Assembly (NCBI RefSeq): GCF_026191375.1
Contig: NZ_JAODTL010000028.1
Location: 1 to 34,347 of the forward strand
Origin: Marinomonas pontica
GTDB taxonomy: Bacteria; Pseudomonadota; Gammaproteobacteria; Pseudomonadales; Marinomonadaceae
Direction: 5' to 3'
DNA length: 34,347 nucleotides
The notes under the pieces are model-generated. The model was not told where the DNA came from. It saw only the letters and a list, made by a program, of their open reading frames with translations, and did no database searches. This document shows positions 18,722 through 27,812 of this stretch, piece by piece. Made by a program: the position numbers and the translations under genes. Numbering within the stretch: the first letter of the stretch is position 1; every line of letters starts with the position of its first letter.

Positions 18722-20011
18722 CTACACAGCCTCAATCTGATCCTCAGACATACCTGCGCGAGCCAAAATCTGCAAATAATCTTTTTTAGGCAACTTTACA
18801 TCGAGCACAAACCGCCCCACTTCATCAAAGTGTTCCGACTTAACCGCCCCATGCTCAAACAACATAGCCCGTAAACGACCATATTGGTTTGATAAACAAA
18901 GCGTTTCATTAAAAACATCTTCCGCCAACAGTTCAGCAATGGCCTGCTTAAGCAAATCAATTCCCTGACCATCACGAGCAGACAACCAAACACGCAAAGG
19001 GTTCCCGTCTGCATCACGATCAATTCGAGGCTCCGACGTTGGCAAGGCATCAATTTTATTAAATACTTTAAGAGTTGGAACCTCATTCGCTCCAATTTCT
19101 TCCAACACCGAATCCACGTGCTTCATATTCTCATCACGTGAAATATCAGCGGCATCAACAACATGCAACAACAAATCGGCTTCAGAAGATTCTTTTAACG
19201 TAGCCTGAAATGCCTTAATCAATCGGTGTGGCAGTTGACGAATAAAACCAACTGTATCCGCCAAAACAACAGAACCAACTTGCTCAATATCTAAGCGTCG
19301 CAATGTTGGATCAAGCGTTGCAAACAACTGATCCGCTGCGTACACCTCCGCTCCAGTCGCTCGATTGAATAGAGTCGACTTGCCTGCGTTAGTATAGCCA
19401 ACTATTGACACTGTCGGGACGGAAGATCTATCACGAGAACGACGATTTTGATCTCGCTGAGATCCTACTTTTGCCAATCGTTTTTGAATGGCTTTGATAC
19501 GTTCACGAAGCAAACGACGGTCCGTCTCTAACTGCGTTTCACCTGGACCACGCATACCTATACCACCTTTTTGGCGTTCTAAGTGCGTCCAACCACGGAT
19601 TAATCGAGTAGACATATGCTGAAGTTGAGCCAACTCTACTTGCAGCTTACCTTCGTGTGTACGAGCGCGCTGTGCAAATATATCCAATATCAGACCTGTA
19701 CGATCCAATACTCGACACTGCAAAACACTTTCTAAGTTACGTTCTTGGGAGGGAGACAAAGCGTGATCGAAAAGAACCACTTGGGCTTCTTCTCGATCAA
19801 CAATGTCTTTTATTTCTGCAAGTTTGCCAGTACCGATAAAGTATCTAGCATCAGGACGCTGACGCGACCCTGATACAACAGCTACAGGATCCGCACCAGC
19901 AGAAATAGCAAGCTCAACAAATTCTTCAGGCCCATAAGATTCACTCTGGTCATTAAAATCTATATGAACTAATACCGCTATTTCACCACTATCAGGGCGT
20001 TCAAAAAACAA
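18722..20011 (-). CDS. hflX: HflX ribosome-associated GTPase
   Basis: HflX is a GTPase that binds the 50S subunit and splits stalled ribosomes, notably under heat stress. The 429-residue protein has an N-terminal HflX domain (GTGKLAEIKD, LFDHALSPSQERNLE, DRTGLILDIFAQRARTHEGK) and the linker GGIGMRGPGETQLETDRR. The G domain has P-loop GYTNAGKSTLFN (about 205), DTVGFIRQLP for G3 and NKID for G4. I accept a TTG start at 20011 because an AGAGGA lies about 8 bases before it and the next residues (MFFERPDSGE) align with the MFDRYDAGE start of E. coli HflX. It follows hfq by 35 bases. Confidence 0.95.
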   Translation of the reverse strand: MFFERPDSGEIAVLVHIDFNDQSESYGPEEFVELAISAGADPVAVVSGSRQRPDARYFIGTGKLAEIKDIVDREEAQVVLFDHALSPSQERNLESVLQCRVLDRTGLILDIFAQRARTHEGKLQVELAQLQHMSTRLIRGWTHLERQKGGIGMRGPGETQLETDRRLLRERIKAIQKRLAKVGSQRDQNRRSRDRSSVPTVSIVGYTNAGKSTLFNRATGAEVYAADQLFATLDPTLRRLDIEQVGSVVLADTVGFIRQLPHRLIKAFQATLKESSEADLLLHVVDAADISRDENMKHVDSVLEEIGANEVPTLKVFNKIDALPTSEPRIDRDADGNPLRVWLSARDGQGIDLLKQAIAELLAEDVFNETLCLSNQYGRLRAMLFEHGAVKSEHFDEVGRFVLDVKLPKKDYLQILARAGMSEDQIEAV

Positions 20012-20046
20012 TCTAGTATTCCTCTGTTCGTCTCAATTCAGACAAA

Positions 20047-20292
20047 CTATTCAGCGTCATCTTCCGGCTGATCAGGAGACGGGATGCGAATTGTACGGGA
20101 AGGTACAACTGTAGAAATGGCATGTTTATAAACCATCTGACTAACAGTATTTTTCAATAGAATCACAAACTGATCGAATGATTCGATTTGACCTTGAAGC
20201 TTAATTCCGTTTACAAGAAAGATAGAAACTGGCACTCTTTCTTTACGTAAAATATTCAGATAAGGGTCTTGTAATGATTGCCCTTTTGACAT
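20047..20292 (-). CDS. hfq: Hfq RNA chaperone
   Basis: Hfq is the hexameric Sm-like chaperone that pairs small RNAs with mRNAs. The Sm1 core [20 protein letters not shown], the [20 protein letters not shown] strand set and the Sm2 motif [14 protein letters not shown] are all present. Proximal-face and rim residues look intact. The start is the ATG at 20292 (MSKGQSLQ), preceded by a strong AAGGAG seven bases upstream; the longer in-frame extension to 20310 would translate that ribosome site. The product is 81 residues with a short acidic tail (PEDDAE). It sits between miaA and hflX as in most gammaproteobacteria. Confidence 0.97.
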   Translation of the reverse strand: MSKGQSLQDPYLNILRKERVPVSIFLVNGIKLQGQIESFDQFVILLKNTVSQMVYKHAISTVVPSRTIRIPSPDQPEDDAE

Positions 20293-20381
20293 GGTGATCT
20301 CCTTAAACAAGCAAAAAATATTAAATTAAATATTGATAAAACAATACTGTAGATACTACACCAAATTTTTATCTATTTCCC

Positions 20382-21313
20382 CTATATAATCCTGCTTTCT
20401 ATGTAATTCAAGGCCTCCGGCACAAGATCTTTTGACAAACTATCAAAAATCATTAAATCGTCCCATCCCCTCAACCAAGTAAGCTGCCTTTTCGCCAATT
20501 GACGAGAAGCAACCACACCTTTAAAGATAGCATCTTCCAGCAAATCAACACCGTCTAAATATTGCCACAATTGTCGATACCCAACACAACGCATGGAAGG
20601 CATATCACCTGTCAAGTCACCGCGACGGTACAACCCTTCTACCTCATCTAAAAAACCCTGATCCATCATGTCATAAAAACGCTGCTCGATTCGCTCATGC
20701 AAGACACTTCTTTCCTTTGGCATCACCGCCATATTGATCATATCGAAAGGCAAAGAAACAGCGTCTTGCTCAGCCCAATACTGCGTCATTGTTTTTCCTG
20801 TTAAACGATACACCTCTATAGCACGCTGAAGGCGCTGAGGATCATTAGGGTGAATACGTGACGCTGCATCGGGATCAAACCTCTGCAACTCCTCATGCAA
20901 TGCATTCCAGCCCTTCTCAGCCGCCTCAGACTCAATCAATGCCCGAAGCTCAGCGTCAGCCTGTGGCATTTCAGCCAACCCCTTCTGTAACGCATTGAAA
21001 TACATCATAGTACCGCCCACTAAAAGGGGGTTTTCCCCTTAGCGAGAATCTCTTGCGATTGCTCAACCGCATCCAAGACAAAATCCGCAGCCGAATACGA
21101 CTCCAAAGGGTCAATAATATCGATCAGTCGATGAGGTGCTTTAGCAAGCAACTGCGCATCAGGCTTAGCCGTACCAATGTTCATTCCCTTATAAACTAAA
21201 GCGGAGTCCACGCTAATAATTTCAAAATTATGGCGCTGCACAAGCTCAACAGCCAACCCTGTTTTCCCCGAAGCCGTAGGCCCCATTAAACAAACAACAT
21301 GTGGTTTCGTCAT
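20382..21313 (-). CDS. miaA: MiaA tRNA dimethylallyltransferase, one frameshift
   Basis: MiaA transfers a dimethylallyl group to N6 of adenosine 37 in tRNAs that read U-starting codons. The N-terminal part has the P-loop [14 protein letters not shown] (about residues 11-18), the [19 protein letters not shown] block and the [18 protein letters not shown] motif. The C-terminal part has [25 protein letters not shown] and [14 protein letters not shown]. The frames meet at AKGKTP / VGGTMMYF in a G5 run on the plus strand, 21026-21030. One more base gives KTPLLVGGT and a protein of 310 residues, near the usual 310-316. The gene starts 3 bases after mutL. A homopolymer error is likely, but miaA is not essential, so a true mutation is harder to exclude here. 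Confidence 0.92.
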
Positions 21314-21316
21314 GCC

Positions 21317-23248
21317 TCAACGCCCTCTTAAGAATAGTTTATCTAGGTCTGACATACTTAAATGCGCCCAAGTAGGCCGACCATGATTACACTGCCCACT
21401 GCGCTCGGTCACTTCCATATCACGAAGAAGGCTATTCATCTCAGCAATGGTCAGTTTGCGATTGGCTCTCACCGCACCATGACACGCCATAGAAGCCATA
21501 AGCTCATTCGCTCTCGACTCCATTAAGTCGGACACGCCATTTGTTGATAAGTCACTAATAACGTCACGAACCAGACCTTCAACATCCCCACGAATCAGTA
21601 TAATAGGAACCTCACGAACCATCACACTTTCTAAGCCTGTCCTTTCCACACGAAATCCGAACGTCTCAAAAACATCACCGCTTTCTTCAACAAGATCCGC
21701 CTCACTTTGTGAGACAGAAACGTTAATCGGCACCAACAAAGGCTGAGACGCAATATTTTTTTGATAAAACGCCGTTTTCATCCGCTCATACACAATACGC
21801 TCATGAGCCGCATGCATGTCTACCAGTATTAAACCCTGCTCACTTTCAGACAGAATATAGACACCATGCAATTGCGCCACCGCAAACCCCAAAGGCGGCA
21901 CCGCTTGATAATCGCCATCCGATCGCGCAAATGGATTTTCGGTCCCTCCCAATGAACTCGGAGGCGAAACCTCTCTAATTTCACCCGTGTCAGGATCAAT
22001 CTCTTCTGTTTTAGACGCATAATCTTGAGCAAAACCCGACAGACGACGCATACCATCTAGCTGACCACGCACCTCTGACGCACCCAAAGAGCTCGAAGGA
22101 GAATTCGATTGCATCCACTCCATACCAGAAGCCGCAGGACGATTCGATAACGGCAAAGCAGATTGCTCTGTCATACTTGACCCGTATGAAGAAGGCTCAC
22201 TGGCAGCAGCGTCTTGCATACCCGTTGGCGCTCCATCCGATTCAGGACGCACATCAGCAATGGCCTTATGAATTCGACTAAACAGGAAATCATGAACCAA
22301 TCGCCCATCACGAAAACGAACTTCATGTTTGGTCGGATGGACGTTAACATCAACAGTAGAAGGGTCCAGTTCAAGATACAAAACAAAAGTCGGATGGCGG
22401 CCATTGTATAAAACATCGCGATAAGCTTGACGAACAGCGTGAGCCACCAACTTATCCTTCACAACTCGCCCATTCACGAAAAAATACTGCAAATCGGCCT
22501 GAGAGCGAGAAAAGGTTGGCAACCCAATCCACCCCCACAAACGAAGACCTGCCGCCTCCACATCCAGCGTCAGTGAGTTTTCAATAAACTTTTTACCCAA
22601 CAAGGTCGCCAGCCGATGTTCCGCGTGCAATTGGTCGGTCACTGGACGAAGGTCATACACCTGCTTGCCATTATGACTCAACCTGAAACCCGTCTTGTAG
22701 CGACTGAGCGCCAAACGCTTCACCACCTCTTCAAGATGGGCGAATTCGGTTTTTTCGGTTCGAAGGAATTTTCGTCGCGCTGGCGTGTTGAAAAACAAAT
22801 CTCTTACATCTATGGTCGTTCCCTGCGGATGCGATGCTGGGCGAATGGCCGTCGCCATATCTTTCCCTTCTGCCTCAACGCGCCATGCCTCTACTTCGTT
22901 TTCTGCCTGCGACGTAAGGTGCATCCGTGAAACAGAACTAATACTCGCCAAGGCTTCACCACGAAACCCCAAAGTACGCACAGCCTCAAGATCATCTAAT
23001 GTGATGATTTTACTGGTCGCATGTCGACTTAGCGCCAATGACAAATCTTCTTTAACAATCCCAGTACCATTATCACGAATCTTTATTCGCCTAACGCCAC
23101 CTTGCTCAACGTCAATGTCGAGCTGCGAGGCTCCGGCATCCAAGCTGTTTTCCAACAACTCTTTCACGACAGATGCAGGACGTTCAACCACCTCACCGGC
23201 GGCAATCTGGTTTGCTAATCGCGGTGACAAAAGATGTATTCTTTGCAT
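21317..23248 (-). CDS. mutL: MutL mismatch repair protein, endonuclease type
   Basis: MutL couples MutS mismatch recognition to strand incision and unwinding. The N-terminal GHKL ATPase has [26 protein letters not shown] with catalytic Glu30, DNGTGI and [13 protein letters not shown] Ser/Pro/Gly-rich linker spans about 330-445. The C-terminal domain has [12 protein letters not shown] (477-488), matching the endonuclease motif DQHA(X)2E(X)4E with Met for Gln. It also has the metal-site partners ACHGAVRA (Cys589) and CNHGRPTW (from Cys620). E. coli MutL lacks this nuclease and relies on MutH; here MutL probably nicks DNA itself. The length of 643 is normal. It follows amiB by 57 bases and precedes miaA by 3. 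Confidence 0.95.
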   Translation of the reverse strand: MQRIHLLSPRLANQIAAGEVVERPASVVKELLENSLDAGASQLDIDVEQGGVRRIKIRDNGTGIVKEDLSLALSRHATSKIITLDDLEAVRTLGFRGEALASISSVSRMHLTSQAENEVEAWRVEAEGKDMATAIRPASHPQGTTIDVRDLFFNTPARRKFLRTEKTEFAHLEEVVKRLALSRYKTGFRLSHNGKQVYDLRPVTDQLHAEHRLATLLGKKFIENSLTLDVEAAGLRLWGWIGLPTFSRSQADLQYFFVNGRVVKDKLVAHAVRQAYRDVLYNGRHPTFVLYLELDPSTVDVNVHPTKHEVRFRDGRLVHDFLFSRIHKAIADVRPESDGAPTGMQDAAASEPSSYGSSMTEQSALPLSNRPAASGMEWMQSNSPSSSLGASEVRGQLDGMRRLSGFAQDYASKTEEIDPDTGEIREVSPPSSLGGTENPFARSDGDYQAVPPLGFAVAQLHGVYILSESEQGLILVDMHAAHERIVYERMKTAFYQKNIASQPLLVPINVSVSQSEADLVEESGDVFETFGFRVERTGLESVMVREVPIILIRGDVEGLVRDVISDLSTNGVSDLMESRANELMASMACHGAVRANRKLTIAEMNSLLRDMEVTERSGQCNHGRPTWAHLSMSDLDKLFLRGR

Positions 23249-23305
23249 GAATGACCTTTAATATATGCGCCCTTAAAATAAAGGGCTAAAGACTAACGCT
23301 GAATT

Positions 23306-24634
23306 CTAGCCGGCAGGAATAACAAGCTTCTGACCAATCCAAATAACATCATTACTCAAATTGTTCGCTTGCCTTAAAACCGGTAAGGAGACCTGATTAC
23401 GTCGAGCGATTTCAGACAAGGTGTCGCCCTTATTTACAATGTATACGTAATCCGAATGTTTCTTTTGCTTCCAAGCAACCAACGTCCCGTCCGGTGCATT
23501 TCTAGTAAAATACTCGATCACACCTTTCGAAATGGACTCAGCCAACTTCACCCGATAAGTACGGCTAGAAAGATTTTTTGCTTCTGTCTTATTCGAAACA
23601 AACCCCGTTTCAATTAAGATAGATGGTATATCAGGCGATTTAAGAACGACAAAACCGGCTTGCTGCACACTGTCTTTGTGCAAAACCGCCACACCTTTCA
23701 TCTCACCTAAAACACTTTTACCAATATTCAGACTCATCTGAATCGTCGAGTTCATCGACATATCCAAAAGCACTTCAGCCAACAGCTGATCCTTATCATC
23801 CAAGGATATGCCACCCACCAAATCGGCCGAGTTCTCTTGCTGAGCCAACCAACGCCCCATTTCTGAACTCTTCCCACTCAATGACAACGCCCAAACAGAA
23901 GCCCCGCGCGCGCTCGATTTCGTAAACGCATCCGCATGAATCGAGATCATCAAATCCGCATTCGCTTCACGCGCCACACGGGAACGATCCCTCAACTGAA
24001 GAAAAGTGTCTGTAGAACGAGTAAGGACCGCCTTAAAGCCATCAACCGCATTAATCCGACTGGCCAACTCTTTACCGATGGACAAAACAACGTCTTTCTC
24101 TCTGACACTGTACTGCCCCAACGCCCCCGGATCTTTTCCACCATGCCCAGGATCGATCGCAATAACAATATCGCGCTTCTCCTTAGACAAGTTCGCTAAG
24201 CTTTTCACAACCGTAACAGGCTTCTGTACACCGTACTCAAGCTCAACCAGTATTCTTGGGCCGTAGGTTCCATTCGCAGCCAAAACAGTGCTTTTAGCCT
24301 TAGCCTTCTGTGCCAAATCCAAAACAAATCGAACACCATTTTCTCGCTTCGCGTAACGCACACGCATTAACACATCAGAAGACAGCGCGGACAGGCCATT
24401 TACGACAGAGTTGTTCAGATCAACACCACTAATATCAAGAACAATACGCTCAGGATTAGAAAGTGGGAATATACGGTGCTCGGACGCATCAGAAAGTTCA
24501 AAAACCAAACGTGTCACCCCCTCTTGCTGGGCAACACGAATATCTCGAACGTCTGCAGCGAACGCGTTAACCGCCACCACAGACACGACAAAATGAAATA
24601 AAACGAATATAAAAGTATGAAATTTAGTATGCAT
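23306..24634 (-). CDS. amiB: N-acetylmuramoyl-L-alanine amidase, AmiB/AmiC type
   Basis: This periplasmic zinc amidase cuts the peptide stem from MurNAc and splits septal wall during daughter-cell separation. The 442-residue product has a signal peptide (about 1-27, ending VNAFA) and an AMIN localisation domain (about 28-135). The Amidase_3 domain carries the zinc ligands: His in IDPGHGGKDPGA, Glu in REKDVVLSIG and His in ISIHADAF. The catalytic Glu is in ILIETGFVSNKTEA. A C-terminal LysM repeat (about 397-440, VNKGDTLSEIARRN to LVIPAG) should bind peptidoglycan. The LysM tail and tsaE-amiB-mutL order favour AmiB. Activity is expected to need an EnvC- or NlpD-type activator. Confidence 0.93.
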   Translation of the reverse strand: MHTKFHTFIFVLFHFVVSVVAVNAFAADVRDIRVAQQEGVTRLVFELSDASEHRIFPLSNPERIVLDISGVDLNNSVVNGLSALSSDVLMRVRYAKRENGVRFVLDLAQKAKAKSTVLAANGTYGPRILVELEYGVQKPVTVVKSLANLSKEKRDIVIAIDPGHGGKDPGALGQYSVREKDVVLSIGKELASRINAVDGFKAVLTRSTDTFLQLRDRSRVAREANADLMISIHADAFTKSSARGASVWALSLSGKSSEMGRWLAQQENSADLVGGISLDDKDQLLAEVLLDMSMNSTIQMSLNIGKSVLGEMKGVAVLHKDSVQQAGFVVLKSPDIPSILIETGFVSNKTEAKNLSSRTYRVKLAESISKGVIEYFTRNAPDGTLVAWKQKKHSDYVYIVNKGDTLSEIARRNQVSLPVLRQANNLSNDVIWIGQKLVIPAG

Positions 24635-24639
24635 ATCAG

Positions 24640-24731
24640 ACAGCTAGCTAGTATATCTGACACACTATAACTGCTGATCAAATGGATCTCAATCTTACTT
24701 ATGGTAAAGAAGTCTATACATCAAGGTGTTA
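24640..24731 (-). promoter_or_regulatory. tsaE-amiB spacer with possible amiB promoter
   Basis: The AT-rich spacer carries a -10-like TATACT on the minus strand (about 24676-24681), beside an imperfect inverted repeat TCAGATA / TGTCTGA spanning about 24655-24683. No good -35 box lies at the right distance, so promoter function is only a suggestion. Confidence 0.25.
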
Positions 24732-25190
24732 TCACCCATTAAGCAATGACAAAGCCGCCAAACCCTTTTTCGAACCCGCCTCAATCACAACATGACGTCC
24801 CTGCTTAATCAAAGACAACGAAACAATCAAATCCGCCTCAGGCAAAATCCCACGCCCCATTTCAGCCCATTCAATAAGACACAGACTATCGTCAGTGAAA
24901 TAATCACGAATCCCCATAAACTCCAACTCTTCTGCATCCGCTACACGATATAAATCAAAGTGATACACTTCTAATGCTGCCATCTCATAGGGTTCAACCA
25001 GTGTATAGGTCGGACTTTTTACCGGACCAGTATGACCAAGCCCGTGCAAAACACCGCGAACCAAGGTAGTTTTACCCATACCAAGATCCCCTTCTAGGTA
25101 CACAACCCCACCACCCAACAATACAGACGAAAGCGCACCACCCAATGCTTCCATCGCCTCTTCACCATACACATCTTTTTCTATTTGCAT
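24732..25190 (-). CDS. tsaE: TsaE, tRNA threonylcarbamoyladenosine synthesis ATPase
   Basis: TsaE is the ATPase that supports the TsaB-TsaD complex in adding threonylcarbamoyl to adenosine 37 of ANN-decoding tRNAs. The 152-residue product shows the Walker A loop LEGDLGMGKTTLVRG (about 32-46), the switch-like SPTYTLVEPYE, HFDLYRVADAEELEF and CLIEWAEMG. All are typical of the family, and length is normal. It starts the amiB-mutL-miaA series, and a 97-base gap separates it from amiB. In E. coli and Pseudomonas, nnr and queG lie directly upstream; here a divergent permease gene takes that place. Confidence 0.94.
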   Translation of the reverse strand: MQIEKDVYGEEAMEALGGALSSVLLGGGVVYLEGDLGMGKTTLVRGVLHGLGHTGPVKSPTYTLVEPYEMAALEVYHFDLYRVADAEELEFMGIRDYFTDDSLCLIEWAEMGRGILPEADLIVSLSLIKQGRHVVIEAGSKKGLAALSLLNG

Positions 25191-25280
25191 TACGCTCTAA
25201 CCCTTCATATCGTTTATTTCAAATAAAAATAAACACCAACCACCAATGAATTTATCTCATCATTCTAATGCAGAAGCCTT

Positions 25281-25307
25281 TTGAAACAAGCCGCAATCCG
25301 CCATAAT
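25281..25307 (+). promoter_or_regulatory. Candidate promoter for the TauE/SafE-type gene
   Basis: TTGAAA (25281-25286) and CATAAT (25302-25307) are 15 bases apart, a little short for sigma-70. TTTTGA three bases upstream would give 17. An AGAGG ribosome site follows 6 to 7 bases before the ATG at 25351. Confidence 0.35.
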
Positions 25308-25350
25308 TCAAACCAATCAATAAAAACAACCGTTAAACCAGAGGCTATCT

Positions 25351-26099
25351 ATGGATTGGCTGCTTATCTCTCTTATCGCCATCGCTGTTTTCATAACAGG
25401 GATTTCCAAAGGCGGTTTTTCAGGCGCCTTCGGCATCATTGCCGTACCACTAATATCACTACAAACATCGCCCACTACGGCCGCCGCCATCATGCTGCCT
25501 ATTTTATGCATCATGGACATTTTTACCGTGCAAAAATTCTGGAAAAAGTGGAACACTGAACAACTCATCAAATGCATACCCGCAGCCATTGCCGGAGTAG
25601 TGGTAGGAGGTTTAACGGCATCATGGTTTTCAGTGGATTGGCTTAAAATCATGGTAGGTATTATTGCCGTCGGATTTACGCTGAACTCATGGCCAAGAAA
25701 AACAAAACCGCTCAGTCAGCACCACTGCACGCACTCGCAGGAAAGCTATGGTGCGCACTCGGCGGATTTACCAGCTTCATCGCTCACGCAGGCGGCCCAC
25801 CTATGAGCGTCTATTTGCTGAGAGCGAATCTCGACAAAACACAATACGTAGCAACCGCAGCGGTCATATTTACCGCCATTAATTATGTAAAATTGATTCC
25901 GTACGGCCTGTTAGGACAACTCAACAGCACCAATATTTTGCTGTCTCTTTGTTTTATACCCGTGGCATTTATCGGGGTTCAACTTGGCGCTTGGCTACAT
26001 TACAAGCTACCCACAACGCTCTTTTTCAAATACATGTACTGCTTTCTTTTCTTAACTGGCATCAAACTCATCTGGGATGGCGTTAGCGCCCTAAACTAA
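25351..26099 (+). CDS. TauE/SafE-family membrane permease, one frameshift
   Basis: This is a member of the sulfite exporter TauE/SafE family (DUF81), multi-pass proteins moving sulfur-containing or other small organic anions. The actual substrate here is unknown. The N-terminal half has the family start ITGISKGGFSGAFGIIAVPL and several membrane helices. The C-terminal half has the matching second repeat, FTSFIAHAGGPPMSVYLL. The halves are in different frames that overlap at an A5 run, 25698-25702. One extra A gives WPRKNKTAQSAP and a 249-residue protein, normal for the family. It stands alone on the plus strand between tsaE and orn, where relatives often carry nnr and queG. A read error is likely, but as a dispensable gene it could be a true pseudogene. 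Confidence 0.85.
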
Positions 26100-26100
26100 C

Positions 26101-26122
26101 AAGCCCCCTCGTTGGGGGGCTG
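26101..26122. terminator. Possible terminator between permease gene and orn
   Basis: AGCCCCC and GGGGGGCT form a strong GC stem with a short loop directly after the permease stop, between convergent genes. There is no good T run on the plus side. The arms are C5 and G6, one base unequal. Confidence 0.5.
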
Positions 26123-26147
26123 TAATTATAACGAGAAAAACGTTTAC

Positions 26148-26705
26148 CTAAACGTTATCGTCCAAGCCAAACATGGTGCGACGATAGTGCTGCAACTCCC
26201 CAATAGACTCTAAAATATCGTCCAGCGCCAAGTGAGAACCTGATTTACTAAAGCCTTCTAACGCTTCTGGTTTCCAGCGTCTTGCCAGCTCTTTAATCGT
26301 ACTTACATCCAAATAACGATAATGGAAAAACGCTTCCAATTGGGGCATATAGCGATACAAGAAACGACGATCTTGACCCACACTGTTACCACAAATTGGT
26401 GACTTCCCTGCAGACACGTATTGAGATAAAAACTTGATAGTTTCTTCTTCCGCTTGCGCCATACTGATGGTAGAAGACAGGACTCTCGCCGTCAGCCCTG
26501 AATCGCCATGATGCTGTGTACACCATTCATCCATGGCATCCATCACGGATTTTTCCTGATGAATCGCCAAATTCGGGCCTTTCGCTAAAACATTTAAATG
26601 CTTGTCTGTTACCACGGTAGCAATTTCAATAATTGTGTCCGTGTCAGGCTCCAACCCCGTCATTTCAAGGTCAATCCATATTAAATTTTCGTCATTTACA
26701 CTCAT
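26148..26705 (-). CDS. orn: Oligoribonuclease
   Basis: Orn is a DEDDh 3'-5' exonuclease that degrades dinucleotides, finishing RNA decay and c-di-GMP turnover (pGpG). The 185-residue product shows the first acidic motif [20 protein letters not shown], the second aspartate in [29 protein letters not shown] and the final [11 protein letters not shown] with the catalytic His and Asp. Length is normal. It is convergent with the permease gene and divergent from rsgA, with a 74-base shared promoter region. Neighbours orn, rsgA, mot and psd match the Pseudomonas order. Confidence 0.96.
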   Translation of the reverse strand: MSVNDENLIWIDLEMTGLEPDTDTIIEIATVVTDKHLNVLAKGPNLAIHQEKSVMDAMDEWCTQHHGDSGLTARVLSSTISMAQAEEETIKFLSQYVSAGKSPICGNSVGQDRRFLYRYMPQLEAFFHYRYLDVSTIKELARRWKPEALEGFSKSGSHLALDDILESIGELQHYRRTMFGLDDNV

Positions 26706-26718
26706 AATCTTCCAAGTC

Positions 26719-26746
26719 CTTTATTATCAATGCCAAGCATTATACT
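26719..26746. promoter_or_regulatory. Shared divergent promoter region of orn and rsgA
   Basis: On the minus strand a perfect TATAAT (26744-26739) faces orn. On the plus strand TATACT (26741-26746) faces rsgA. The two -10-like hexamers overlap, so the promoters may compete. The -35 boxes are weak on both sides. Confidence 0.35.
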
Positions 26747-26779
26747 CTATGCGCCTTACTATATGACCAGACGAATCTA

Positions 26780-27812
26780 ATGTCGAAGCGAAAACTTACC
26801 AAGCAACAAACGTGGCGAATTGAAAGAATTCAAAAAGAGCGTGTAGAACGCACTCAGAAGCGCGGTGATATTGCCGAAGAGCTACTCCAATCCTCGGATC
26901 TTGGCTCTGAAACGGAAGGCATCATCATCTCGCATTTTGGTACCCAAGTAGAAGTAGAAGGCACCCAAGAGCCCTTTATCGGCATTTCTACGCGCTGTAA
27001 CTTACGCGCCAATTTGGGCCAACTGGTTACTGGCGACAAAGTAGTCTGGCGCCCAAAACAAAATGAAGGTGGCGTTGTTGTTGCTACCACACCTAGGCAC
27101 ACATCACTGTCTAGACCAGACATGCACGGCCGCTTAAAACCTGTCGCTGCCAATATCGATCATATTGTCGTGGTCATTGCAGCTGAGCCCGTAGCTCATG
27201 CCAACCTCATTGACCGCTATTTAGTGGCGGCCGAAACCGTGGGCATCCCCCGTCATATTGCTTAATAAATGCGACCTAATAGACGAAACAAACCAAGCTG
27301 ATCTAAATGAGCTGCTTAAAACCTACGAAGACTTAAACTACAACATCATTAGAACTTCGATCAAAAACCAAGCAGGAATGGAAGCGCTCTATAATTTCTT
27401 ACAAGACAAAACGAGTGTTTTTGTTGGTCAATCGGGTGTAGGAAAATCGTCCTTGATCGGAACGCTGCTACCTGGCATCGACATCAGTGTGGGAGAGCTT
27501 TCTCAGAAACGCAAAAAAGGCGTACACACCACCACGACAGCCAGACTATTTCACATGCCTAAGGGCGGAGACCTCATTGATTCCCCCGGGATTCGTGAAT
27601 TCGGATTGTGGCATATTTCAGAAGACGAACTGCTAAATGGCTTTATTGAATTCCGACCGCACATTGGTTATTGCCGTTTTCGTGATTGCGCACACGAAAA
27701 AGAACCAGGGTGCGCTATTCTAGACGCACTGGAAAAAGGCGAAATAACCGAACACCGGTTCCAAAGCTTTTTAAGAATCAAACACTCTATTAGAGAAAAT
27801 CAAGCATTTTAG
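26780..27812 (+). CDS. rsgA: RsgA ribosome small-subunit GTPase, one frameshift
   Basis: RsgA is a circularly permuted GTPase that checks late maturation of the 30S subunit. The N-terminal OB-fold part holds VTGDKVVWRP, SLSRPDMHGRLKPVAANIDHIVVV and IDRYLVAAETVGI. The second part holds LNKCDLID (G4), the P-loop GQSGVGKSSLIGTLLP (G1), HTTTTARLFH (G2), DSPGIREFGLW (G3) and the C-terminal zinc motif GYCRFRDCAHEKEPGCAI. The frames meet at GIP / VILLNKCD in a C5 run, 27247-27251. Seven C would give GIPPVILLNK and 344 residues, matching the spacing in E. coli; four C would also reopen the frame. Its stop codon overlaps that of motB by three bases on the opposite strand. A homopolymer error is likely. 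Confidence 0.92.

Noticed and set aside
22785..23261. 158-codon open frame on the plus strand opposite mutL
   Set aside because: It is antisense to the conserved MutL ATPase domain, whose codon constraint explains the open frame.
24655..24683. Inverted repeat with CTAGCTAG core between tsaE and amiB as an operator or insertion scar
   Set aside because: Arms are short and imperfect, there is no flanking duplication, and no known binding motif fits.
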